From NCBI GenBank assembly GCA_044227605.1, contig JBGAWJ010000098.1, positions 1 through 5,402 of the forward strand: a stretch of DNA of 5,402 nucleotides, in the 5' to 3' direction. This document shows positions 1 through 4,855 of the stretch, piece by piece (positions within the stretch are counted from its first letter, which is position 1; each line of letters starts with the position of its first letter). The notes beneath the pieces were generated by a model, which saw only the letters and a program-made list of their open reading frames with translations, did not search any database and had not been told where the DNA came from. This stretch comes from JAEUKQ01 sp044227605. GTDB taxonomy: Bacteria; Pseudomonadota; Alphaproteobacteria; JAEUKQ01. The position numbers and the translations under genes are program-made.

Positions 1-312
1 ACATTGTTCAACAATTTCAAAGAAAGCACCGTCATTGTTATCACTGGCCTCTGATGGGCGCTCAATGGCAATCCATAAACAAGCCGGACGTTTGCCAGCA
101 GCGCCTGATGGTTGCACCATAATGGCTGGCAAGGTTTCAAATGACCCTGTTACCCAGCCATAATCAATGGCTTCCTGCTTATTATTTTTTGATAGACGAT
201 AAATTTTCAGGGTTTTGATTAACCAGCTGCTTAAAACCTGTACATCGCGGTTCTTCTTGTTCGCCTCATCATCCAGTTCTGTAACTGCCAGATAAAAATT
301 GTCCGCGTCAGC
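1..312 (-). pseudogene. Severed downstream part of secreted propeller-like protein
   Basis: This stretch continues the frame of the gene that starts at 666, beyond the TAA at 313-315. All 104 codons to the window edge are open, and the translation looks like real protein. It contains a segment FYLAVTELDDEANKK and, near the edge, LWIAIERPSEASDN followed by FFEIVEQ. The LW-x-A...E-x-x-E pattern resembles residues 374-397 of the large secreted protein encoded at 1373-3019, and the FYLAVTE segment resembles its ILAFSET and IVAYSET segments. I see no start codon with a ribosome binding site just after the stop, so it is probably not translated separately. The gene runs off the left edge, so its full length is unknown. 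A sequencing error at the TAA would restore one long gene. Confidence 0.6.
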
Positions 313-666
313 TTAATTGAGGGCAGAATAGAAAAAAACCGCCGCATTACTAATATTTTTGATCACCCATTCCTGCTTTTTTTTACCCTGATTGTCGAAT
401 TCAACCACCCAATAATCATAAGGCCTGGTTTTGGCTGAAGAACCAGTTGCTCCCACACGGCAGCCGTAAAATAACCGTTGGGCGGAGGGGAAGCTTTTTA
501 ATTCACAGTGAAATAAGCCGCGCCCCTGCAAAACAGTTGCTGACGGTTGCGGCAGCTCCATTTTCTGCCATTCAGCTGCTTGACTGGTCAGGGAAGAAAA
601 GAACAAGAAAAAACTGGGAATAACCGCCTGCAAAATCATAGATTTTTTGGAAAAAAAGTTTTTCAT
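313..666 (-). CDS. Secreted protein of unknown function, N-terminal part before a premature stop
   Basis: This 117-residue product starts at ATG 664-666 with an AGGGAT ribosome binding site about 8 bases upstream. Residues 1-30 form a signal peptide: lysines in the first eight residues, a hydrophobic core rich in Phe and Leu, and likely cleavage after SQA-30. The mature part has Cys54 and Cys69 around a PS-x4-F motif. The large protein encoded at 1373-3019 has the same arrangement at Cys52/Cys65, so the two are probably paralogues with a disulfide formed in the periplasm. Translation ends at TAA 313-315 in the middle of a plausible fold, while the frame stays open beyond it, so this is best read as the N-terminal fragment of a broken gene. 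I do not recognise a named family. It follows the small nucleotidyltransferase gene on the same strand with a 112-base gap. Confidence 0.6.
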   Translation of the reverse strand: MKNFFSKKSMILQAVIPSFFLFFSSLTSQAAEWQKMELPQPSATVLQGRGLFHCELKSFPSAQRLFYGCRVGATGSSAKTRPYDYWVVEFDNQGKKKQEWVIKNISNAAVFFYSALN

Positions 667-710
667 CGTTTTATCCCTGAATGTTGCCTATGGAAAAATA
701 CTTATCGCGT

Positions 711-716
711 ACTATA
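711..716 (-). promoter_or_regulatory. Candidate -10 box for the secreted-protein gene starting at 666
   Basis: Read on the minus strand this is TATAGT, one mismatch from the sigma70 -10 consensus, placed about 45 bases before the start codon. No convincing -35 box lies 16-18 bases upstream, where the bases are roughly AACTTT. If it works, the leader would be close to 40 bases. It is the only promoter-like element seen in the 667-778 gap, which also contains two copies of GGAATTG (741-747 and 757-763) and no clear terminator. Confidence 0.22.
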
Positions 717-778
717 GATCATCTTAGCTAAACAAAGTTTGGAATTGGCTTAGTAAGGAATTGCACTTCTCAGCACCA

Positions 779-1075
779 TTAAAACACCCTTACAGCTTCG
801 TTAACGACCTTATCATATATTCCTGGATGCAAACAGACACGCTCGATCAAATCAACCTGTGTCCCTAAAAATTCTCCTATAAAATCTTCCGGCCGCTTAT
901 GTGCAAGCAAGCTATGGCTAAAACTATCATCCGAAACAAAAAGCAAATCTACGTCACTATCTGGTCTGTCATCACCATGAATAGTCGACCCAAAAAGATA
1001 TAAAGAAGAGATGCCAAGGTTACGAATTTCTTCCTCATGTTCCCGTAAAATTTTTAAAACTTTCTCTTGTTTCAT
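779..1075 (-). CDS. Small MNT-type nucleotidyltransferase (MntA-like)
   Basis: This 98-residue protein has the minimal nucleotidyltransferase fold. Gly29-Ser30, ten residues, then Asp41-Val-Asp43 make an exact GSx10DxD signature, and Asp75 in QVDLIE is the likely third metal-binding acid. Length and layout match single-domain MNT proteins. In HepT/MntA toxin-antitoxin modules, MNT proteins transfer AMP from ATP onto the HepT RNase and silence it. No HepT (DUF86) gene is next to it on either side, so it is an orphan here; antitoxin function is inference only. The start at 1075 is chosen because AGAGGA lies 5 bases upstream. The frame extends further upstream with no stop until 1319, but that extension is a recombinase remnant, with a possible GTG at 1193-1195 that lacks a ribosome binding site. 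An alternative is a stand-alone nucleotidyltransferase acquired with mobile DNA. Confidence 0.82.
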   Translation of the reverse strand: MKQEKVLKILREHEEEIRNLGISSLYLFGSTIHGDDRPDSDVDLLFVSDDSFSHSLLAHKRPEDFIGEFLGTQVDLIERVCLHPGIYDKVVNEAVRVF

Positions 1076-1079
1076 GATT

Positions 1080-1085
1080 TCCTCT
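1080..1085 (-). promoter_or_regulatory. Ribosome binding site deciding the MNT start
   Basis: AGAGGA on the minus strand sits 5 bases before ATG 1073-1075. It separates the real nucleotidyltransferase start from the longer in-frame reading that would fuse recombinase residues to its N-terminus. Confidence 0.6.
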
Positions 1086-1117
1086 ACAACCCTCATATAT
1101 TTTTGATTATACCACAG

Positions 1118-1318
1118 AATGCCTTTTCTTGCAAACTCTTCAGTCGTCGTTACAAGATGGCCAAGTGACCTTCCTAATCTATCAAGCTTCCACACCGCCA
1201 GAATATGGCCCTTTTGAAGCAGCTGAATGGCTTCATTAAGTGCTGGTCGGTTTATTTTTGTTCCACTGAACCCCTGATCCTCAAATATCTTGTCACCGCC
1301 AGCTTTTAATAAACCCGG
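1118..1318 (-). pseudogene. Serine recombinase (resolvase/invertase) remnant
   Basis: The minus-strand frame encodes about 67 residues that match the middle of the catalytic domain of small serine resolvases and invertases. It reads roughly LLKAGGDKIFEDQGFSGTK, then NRPALNEAIQLLQKGH, then VWKLDRLGRSLGHL and EEFARKGI. The two arginines of DRLGR are conserved active-site arginines of this family. The N-terminal part with the catalytic serine is absent: an in-frame TAA lies at 1319-1321 and no resolvase N-terminus is recognisable before it. After KGI the match stops and sequence leads directly into the MNT gene, so the C-terminal part and DNA-binding helix-turn-helix are missing. It cannot be functional. 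It marks former mobile or phage DNA between the two secreted-protein genes. Confidence 0.85.
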
Positions 1319-1372
1319 TTATTCAAGGCTTCTTAATGGTACCTGCAATTGGTTGTAACGGTCAGCTTTGTA

Positions 1373-3019
1373 TTAATCTGTCAGCGGCACATAAAATAAC
1401 TGACTGCGGAAGTTGCCTTGCGGTAACATATAACCCACCGGAAAAAAATAAGTTCCGTAAACCCACATACCTTTTTGATCGGGCTCGATTTTCAGATCAA
1501 CAAACCCCAAGGAAGGAATAAAAACAGTATTTGATGAGTAATTTTTATCGGAAGGCCAAGGAAGATGGAAGGCTTTCTCAATGTATCCATCCCTATTAAC
1601 AATAAGCAGCATTTCTGAAAGTCGCGCCCCTTCCACTGCCGGATTATCGTGAACAACACTTAGTAATAAGGCTATCTTTGCACCCTGATTTGTTGCCGGT
1701 AAAATAGCACCAACCCATATTATACCTTGGCTAAATAAACCACCCTGATTAACGGCAACGCCCTCGGGTAATGAAATCTCTATTACGCTAGGATGAAATA
1801 TAATTTTCTTCGTTGATGTCTGGAACGGCTCCAAAACCTCGACCATAATTTTGCTGGCGTGGCTTTGCTGATTATCCTTTTCTGGATAAGCCAACCAGAG
1901 GTGCCCTTGGGAATCCAAGTGAAAAGCTGAATGCGGATTATTTTTACATTCCGTCCAGTCAGCACTCGCTTTACGAATATTCAGTGACCAAAAACATTGT
2001 CGAGTATAATGGGAATCCTCCCAATTATAAGTACGGGGACTCCCATAAGTAAGGGAAGACCCCGAATCATTAAAAGCAACTGACAGCAGCAAACCACCGG
2101 CATTATCCTCTTGAATTTTGATGAGGGGTCCGTTGATTAATTTTTTTGCATTCAATTCTGGAATTTCAAAGGTATTTTGCCAAACCGCTATTGGTCTAAG
2201 GGCTGCGGCCTGCAATAATCTTCCAAAATTAATCACCTGAATCTTTAGTTTATTATTTACTGTTTCCGAATAGGCCACGATGGTTTGCTGATTGGAAGTT
2301 TGAAAAAACGTCACGTGATCAATATTTCCGGTAAGGGGAAGAATTTTTTCTGATATGATAGTCAATTGTCCACCCCCTAAACGTTCAGACACCACCCCTA
2401 ACCCCCAAACCTTCCACAACTTCTGGCTATTCTTCGTTTCGGAAAAGGCCAGAATATATTGCCCATCTTTGGTACTGATAAATTCTGGGTCTTGTATTTT
2501 TGTTAAATCAACCGGCTGATAAACCTGATCTTTCCCTAACTGGAAAATTCCTGGAACAGTGATTTGGTACCCCTGGTCATCTAATAAAACAGGCCCATCT
2601 GCCCCTCCGTTCCCAACCCCTTGCCATATTAAAATTTTTCCATCACCAGTCACTTGACGGATGATTTTGCCCTCAATATTCCGTTGGTTCCAGCTTGATT
2701 CTATGGGTTTTGCTGCCCATAACACCCCGGAGGAGGGTGACGCCAGATGGTAAACATAGGTTTTTATTTCATATTGAGGTATTGATGTGTCCGCTGTGCT
2801 AGAAGATAAAGGCCGATTTGTAACACACAAAAATATGGGTTCCCCAGACGGCAGCATAAAAGAACAATTATCGTCGATGCTGCGGGGCAAATTCACGGTC
2901 GGTTGAGCCAATGGGTCAAGCTTTTGCACGGATGGTTGGGCAGAAAGTGGGGCGTCAGCCTTGTACCAAAAGGCAGCTAACACCATAAGGCCAAGTAATG
3001 TTTTTGAGAAGGCTCCCAT
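1373..3019 (-). CDS. Large secreted protein of unknown function, beta-propeller-like
   Basis: The product has 548 residues from ATG 3017-3019, which lies 6 bases after the ribosome binding site AGGGAG. The ATG directly before it (3020-3022) and an upstream one at 3055 are alternatives, but the latter puts charged residues ahead of the signal peptide. Residues 1-27 look like a signal peptide cleaved after LSA, so the protein is probably periplasmic or outside the cell. The mature part contains recurring units of a hydrophobic strand, small residue, polar turn and second strand, near residues 61-105, 128-148, 187-212, 245-266, 309-348, 371-400, 430-456 and 515-545. Examples are ILAFSETKNSQKLWKVWGLG and IVAYSETVNNKLKIQVINFG. 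This pattern suits a beta-propeller, though the fold is my inference. Four cysteines (52, 65, 342, 358) fall in two close pairs, consistent with disulfides. I recognise no named family or catalytic motif. The gene follows the YbjN gene but is separated from it by a terminator. Confidence 0.75.
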   Translation of the reverse strand: MGAFSKTLLGLMVLAAFWYKADAPLSAQPSVQKLDPLAQPTVNLPRSIDDNCSFMLPSGEPIFLCVTNRPLSSSTADTSIPQYEIKTYVYHLASPSSGVLWAAKPIESSWNQRNIEGKIIRQVTGDGKILIWQGVGNGGADGPVLLDDQGYQITVPGIFQLGKDQVYQPVDLTKIQDPEFISTKDGQYILAFSETKNSQKLWKVWGLGVVSERLGGGQLTIISEKILPLTGNIDHVTFFQTSNQQTIVAYSETVNNKLKIQVINFGRLLQAAALRPIAVWQNTFEIPELNAKKLINGPLIKIQEDNAGGLLLSVAFNDSGSSLTYGSPRTYNWEDSHYTRQCFWSLNIRKASADWTECKNNPHSAFHLDSQGHLWLAYPEKDNQQSHASKIMVEVLEPFQTSTKKIIFHPSVIEISLPEGVAVNQGGLFSQGIIWVGAILPATNQGAKIALLLSVVHDNPAVEGARLSEMLLIVNRDGYIEKAFHLPWPSDKNYSSNTVFIPSLGFVDLKIEPDQKGMWVYGTYFFPVGYMLPQGNFRSQLFYVPLTD

Positions 3020-3025
3020 CATTTT

Positions 3026-3031
3026 CTCCCT
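3026..3031 (-). promoter_or_regulatory. Ribosome binding site deciding the large secreted-protein start
   Basis: AGGGAG on the minus strand is 6 bases before ATG 3017-3019 and only 3 before ATG 3020-3022. It lies inside the longer reading from 3055, so it favours the shorter start, which also gives the cleaner signal peptide. Confidence 0.55.
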
Positions 3032-3168
3032 GTGAAATTTTTCAGACGCCCACATTTAAGGCCTATATACCCAATTTTAAACCTGTGATACCGGTTCAAA
3101 TTTTTAGATTGCGTGAGGCTACCAGGGAATTATGGCAAAATTATGTCAAGAAGCAGCGCATAGTACAT

Positions 3169-3208
3169 AAAAAAATAGCGGGGCTTAATCGGTGCGAAGC
3201 CCCGCTAT
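3169..3208 (-). terminator. Intrinsic terminator of the YbjN-family gene
   Basis: A perfect 12-bp stem (3175-3186 with 3197-3208, GC-rich core GCGGGGC) encloses a 10-base loop. On the minus strand it is followed by a run of seven T (3169-3175). It lies about 25 bases after the stop codon of the gene at 3234-3734. The T-tract is only on the minus-strand side, so it ends that transcript before the large secreted-protein gene and makes a single operon unlikely unless there is read-through. Confidence 0.92.
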
Positions 3209-3233
3209 AGCTGTTATTCAAAATAATAACCGA

Positions 3234-3734
3234 TTATTTTAAATATAAGGTTTTATCAAAGCGACCCATATTAGTTGTAAAAATTAATAAGGTTTCAGCC
3301 AGATGTTCTTGTGTAACCCCACCCGCCAAAGTCAAGGTAATACCTAAATATGGGTCATTTTCTTCATCCAGCCATGCCGTGCCATATAAACGATCCGAGT
3401 TCCAATCATTAATGACTTGCATGCTGGTGCCATCATCTAAGTCAACACCACGCACAAATTGCAACACTTTACAAGATTTGACGGCTTGTTTATCGCAATT
3501 ATAGAAATAAACATCGAATTTTAAGCCCGAGTCGGCCGAAGCGATCGTTGGATCGCCATCTTTATCCGTTGAGATTTCCGCACGGAACCCTTTCTGCTGC
3601 ATAATTTTTGCAACTTCCGCGGCTGTGATTGATTTATATATCACCCCACTACTACTCGGTTGTTGGGCTAGAGCCACGCTACTTACCAATAGCATGCCGG
3701 AAAACATTGCAACCGCCATTTTCCAAATCTTCAT
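3234..3734 (-). CDS. Secreted YbjN-domain protein
   Basis: This 166-residue protein begins at ATG 3732-3734, 8 bases after AAAGGAG. Residues 1-23 are a clear signal peptide (Lys near the N-terminus, hydrophobic core, cleavage after ALA), so the mature protein is exported. The remainder, about residues 34-163, fits the YbjN sensory-like domain. It has an opening helix (ITAAEVAKIMQQKGF), the TDKDGDPTI strand-turn, LKFDVYFYNC, the LQF...DLDDG segment, a helix with INDWN, then a WLDEENDPYL strand and a final helix. Cys80 and Cys88 could form a disulfide. YbjN proteins are widespread in Proteobacteria; they lack a known enzyme activity and resemble type III secretion chaperones in fold. The exported form with the DGDP and DLDDG motifs is common in alphaproteobacteria. 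It has its own promoter candidate and terminator, so it is probably monocistronic. Its precise role is unknown. Confidence 0.85.
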   Translation of the reverse strand: MKIWKMAVAMFSGMLLVSSVALAQQPSSSGVIYKSITAAEVAKIMQQKGFRAEISTDKDGDPTIASADSGLKFDVYFYNCDKQAVKSCKVLQFVRGVDLDDGTSMQVINDWNSDRLYGTAWLDEENDPYLGITLTLAGGVTQEHLAETLLIFTTNMGRFDKTLYLK

Positions 3735-3773
3735 TGTTATTTCTCCTTTGTTCAGTAAATTTTCATTCTTATC

Positions 3774-3789
3774 ATGGGCGGTAGCCCAT
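3774..3789 (-). repeat. Short perfect hairpin in the YbjN gene leader
   Basis: ATGGGC and GCCCAT form a perfect 6-bp stem around a 4-base loop. It lies about 40 bases before the YbjN-family start codon and inside the leader predicted from the promoter at 3821-3849. No T-tract follows it on the minus strand, so it is not a classic terminator. It might stabilise the mRNA or be a protein-binding site; its function is unknown. Confidence 0.4.
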
Positions 3790-3820
3790 CAAAACTATTT
3801 ATCGCTCATTTAGCACCCGC

Positions 3821-3849
3821 AATATATTACAATTAGCTGGGATAAACAA
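3821..3849 (-). promoter_or_regulatory. Candidate sigma70 promoter of the YbjN-family gene
   Basis: On the minus strand, TTGTTT (3844-3849) and TATATT (3821-3826) are separated by exactly 17 bases. The -10 box has one mismatch and the -35 box keeps TTG. Transcription would start near 3814, giving a leader of about 80 bases that contains the small hairpin at 3774-3789. The -35 box overlaps the left arm of the inverted repeat at 3842-3879. Confidence 0.42.
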
Positions 3850-3879
3850 TTCTAAAAATGCTTACGAAATATTGTTTAT
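3842..3879. repeat. 9-bp inverted repeat in the divergent intergenic region
   Basis: ATAAACAAT (3842-3850) and ATTGTTTAT (3871-3879) are perfect inverted copies with a 20-base spacer, about 29 bases centre to centre. The left arm overlaps the candidate -35 box of the YbjN gene; the right arm is partly repeated again (TTGTTTATTGTTTA). It may be a two-site operator shared by the divergent genes, or simply back-to-back -35-like sequence in AT-rich DNA. Confidence 0.4.
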
Positions 3880-3988
3880 TGTTTAATCTTATCATCCAAT
3901 TATGTTTTTTTTGTGGCAACCGGGTAAAAGTTTAAGATCGGGAAAATTGAAAAATAATTTTTAGATACATTTTATATGGAATACGCAA

Positions 3989-4630
3989 ATGTTGGACGAA
4001 TGGAAATATTTGATTGCAGGCTTTTTGATATTGGATTTTTTGACGGTGTATCTGGTGATCCGTTACCTCCGAAAACGTTCCCAAAAAAATGCAACCCAAT
4101 CCCCTACCCTATCCTCACCCGGTTCTTCGGTTAAAATTAAAGTCAATCCTTTAGACCATTCCTCAACCCTGGCTTATCAAGAAAAATTTATTTTTCAAGG
4201 CCGAAGTCGCGAAGAAATATTTCGGTTTATTAACAACCCTAAGGATTATCCCCAATGGCGAAAAGGCCTGAAAAAAGTTAATATCTTGTCAAACAATCCC
4301 CTAACTTATGAAGAGATGGATGGGGAAAATATAATTATAAATTTCCAAGAAACGCAGAACCAATCCCCTAAATTGGTCATTCGCATAGGTAAAAATAGCT
4401 ATCTGCCAGCACCGATGGAGGTAAAATTTGAAGGGCAGCAAATTCAAAATAGCCGTACCCAAAAATATGACACCACCCTGATTATTGCCGCCAACATTAC
4501 TTTGGCGGTACTTGCTAAAAATGCCGTAATCCAACAATCATCCCATTGGATGTTCCAAAAAGCGATAAAGCATTGGGTTAAAAATTTCGGCGAAGGGTTG
4601 CAGGAATTTTTAAAGAAAAAACAAAACTAA
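3989..4630 (+). CDS. Membrane-anchored SRPBCC-like (START/polyketide cyclase fold) protein
   Basis: This is a 213-residue protein. Residues 7-26 form one transmembrane helix, followed at once by a basic stretch (RYLRKR, 25-30), which by the positive-inside rule places the rest in the cytoplasm. A Ser/Pro-rich linker (about 35-60) leads to a domain at about 62-205 that fits the SRPBCC helix-grip pattern. Its features are a first strand (YQEKFIFQG), the helix SREEIFRFINNP followed by DYPQW, several beta strands, and a long C-terminal helix (about 186-210). SRPBCC domains bind hydrophobic ligands such as lipids or polyketides, or act as enzymes; the ligand is not readable here. The start at 3989 has only a weak GGA 8 bases upstream, but no better in-frame start is visible and the helix begins immediately. 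It is transcribed divergently from the YbjN gene. Family assignment is by pattern only. Confidence 0.65.
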   Translation: MLDEWKYLIAGFLILDFLTVYLVIRYLRKRSQKNATQSPTLSSPGSSVKIKVNPLDHSSTLAYQEKFIFQGRSREEIFRFINNPKDYPQWRKGLKKVNILSNNPLTYEEMDGENIIINFQETQNQSPKLVIRIGKNSYLPAPMEVKFEGQQIQNSRTQKYDTTLIIAANITLAVLAKNAVIQQSSHWMFQKAIKHWVKNFGEGLQEFLKKKQN

Positions 4631-4728
4631 CGTCCCTTGTTTTAGACGAATTCATCATGCGCGTAAATTCCTTGGCCCCCGTTGTTTGCCTGTCTAAAGC
4701 TTACAAGCGGATTGCCCCCCTGCAAAGC

Positions 4729-4758
4729 TGGTCAAATTTATACCGAATTTGATATAAA
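4729..4758 (+). promoter_or_regulatory. Candidate promoter with a palindrome in its spacer
   Basis: TGGTCA (4729-4734, four of six consensus bases) and TATAAA (4753-4758, five of six) are 18 bases apart and would serve the gene at 4856 with a leader of about 90 bases. The inverted repeat TCAAATT/AATTTGA (4732-4738 and 4746-4752, 7-base loop) fills the space between the two boxes, as an operator would. A competing candidate is TTGTTT (4804-4809) with AATAAT (4828-4833), also 18 bases apart and closer to the gene. Neither is decisive. Confidence 0.3.
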
Positions 4759-4783
4759 TAGGTATCATTATTACTTTTTATAT

Positions 4784-4837
4784 AATAATTATTTCAAAAA
4801 AATTTGTTTTCTCTATACAACCAGATCAATAATTATT
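4784..4837. repeat. Two copies of the palindrome AATAATTATT
   Basis: A perfect 10-bp palindrome, AATAATTATT, occurs at 4784-4793 and again at 4828-4837, 44 bases apart; both are followed by T. They lie in the AT-rich 225-base gap before the gene at 4856. They could be paired binding sites for a regulator, but chance is plausible at this base composition. The rest of the gap (4631-4728) shows only a 7-bp inverted repeat TTTAGAC/GTCTAAA with a 44-base loop and no convincing terminator. Confidence 0.3.
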
Positions 4838-4844
4838 TTGTTGT

Positions 4845-4848
4845 GAGG
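4845..4848 (+). promoter_or_regulatory. Ribosome binding site deciding the start at 4856
   Basis: GAGG lies 7 bases before ATG 4856-4858. Another ATG at 4852-4854 is only 3 bases away and opens a 22-codon frame that ends quickly, so the start at 4856 is preferred. Confidence 0.6.
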
Positions 4849-4855
4849 AAAATGA

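Noticed and set aside
741..763. Direct repeat GGAATTG twice, 16 bases apart, as a target-site duplication
   Set aside because: The copies are too close to each other and do not flank the recombinase remnant, so chance is the simpler reading.
779..1195. A 138-residue recombinase-MNT fusion protein starting at GTG 1193-1195
   Set aside because: There is no ribosome binding site before the GTG, while the ATG at 1075 has a good one and gives the normal length of an MNT protein.
1336..1521. Plus-strand open frame of 61 codons
   Set aside because: It mostly overlaps the C-terminal coding region of the large secreted protein in antisense, has no ribosome binding site, and its translation resembles no family.
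3121..3149. Promoter for the large secreted-protein gene built on TTGACA at 3144-3149 (minus)
   Set aside because: The -35 box is perfect, but the sequence 16-19 bases downstream (around CCTGGT) does not resemble a -10 box.
2998..3210. Plus-strand open frame of 70 codons
   Set aside because: It overlaps the start of the large secreted-protein gene and runs through the terminator stem of the YbjN gene, which is not expected for real coding sequence.
3947..3976. Promoter for the SRPBCC-like gene (TTGAAA at 3947-3952 with TTTTAT or TTTATA)
   Set aside because: The -10 match is poor and the transcript would start only a few bases before the start codon, so it is no better than other AT-rich positions nearby.
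4301..4537. Minus-strand open frame of 78 codons
   Set aside because: It is antisense to the well-supported SRPBCC-like gene and lacks its own start signals.
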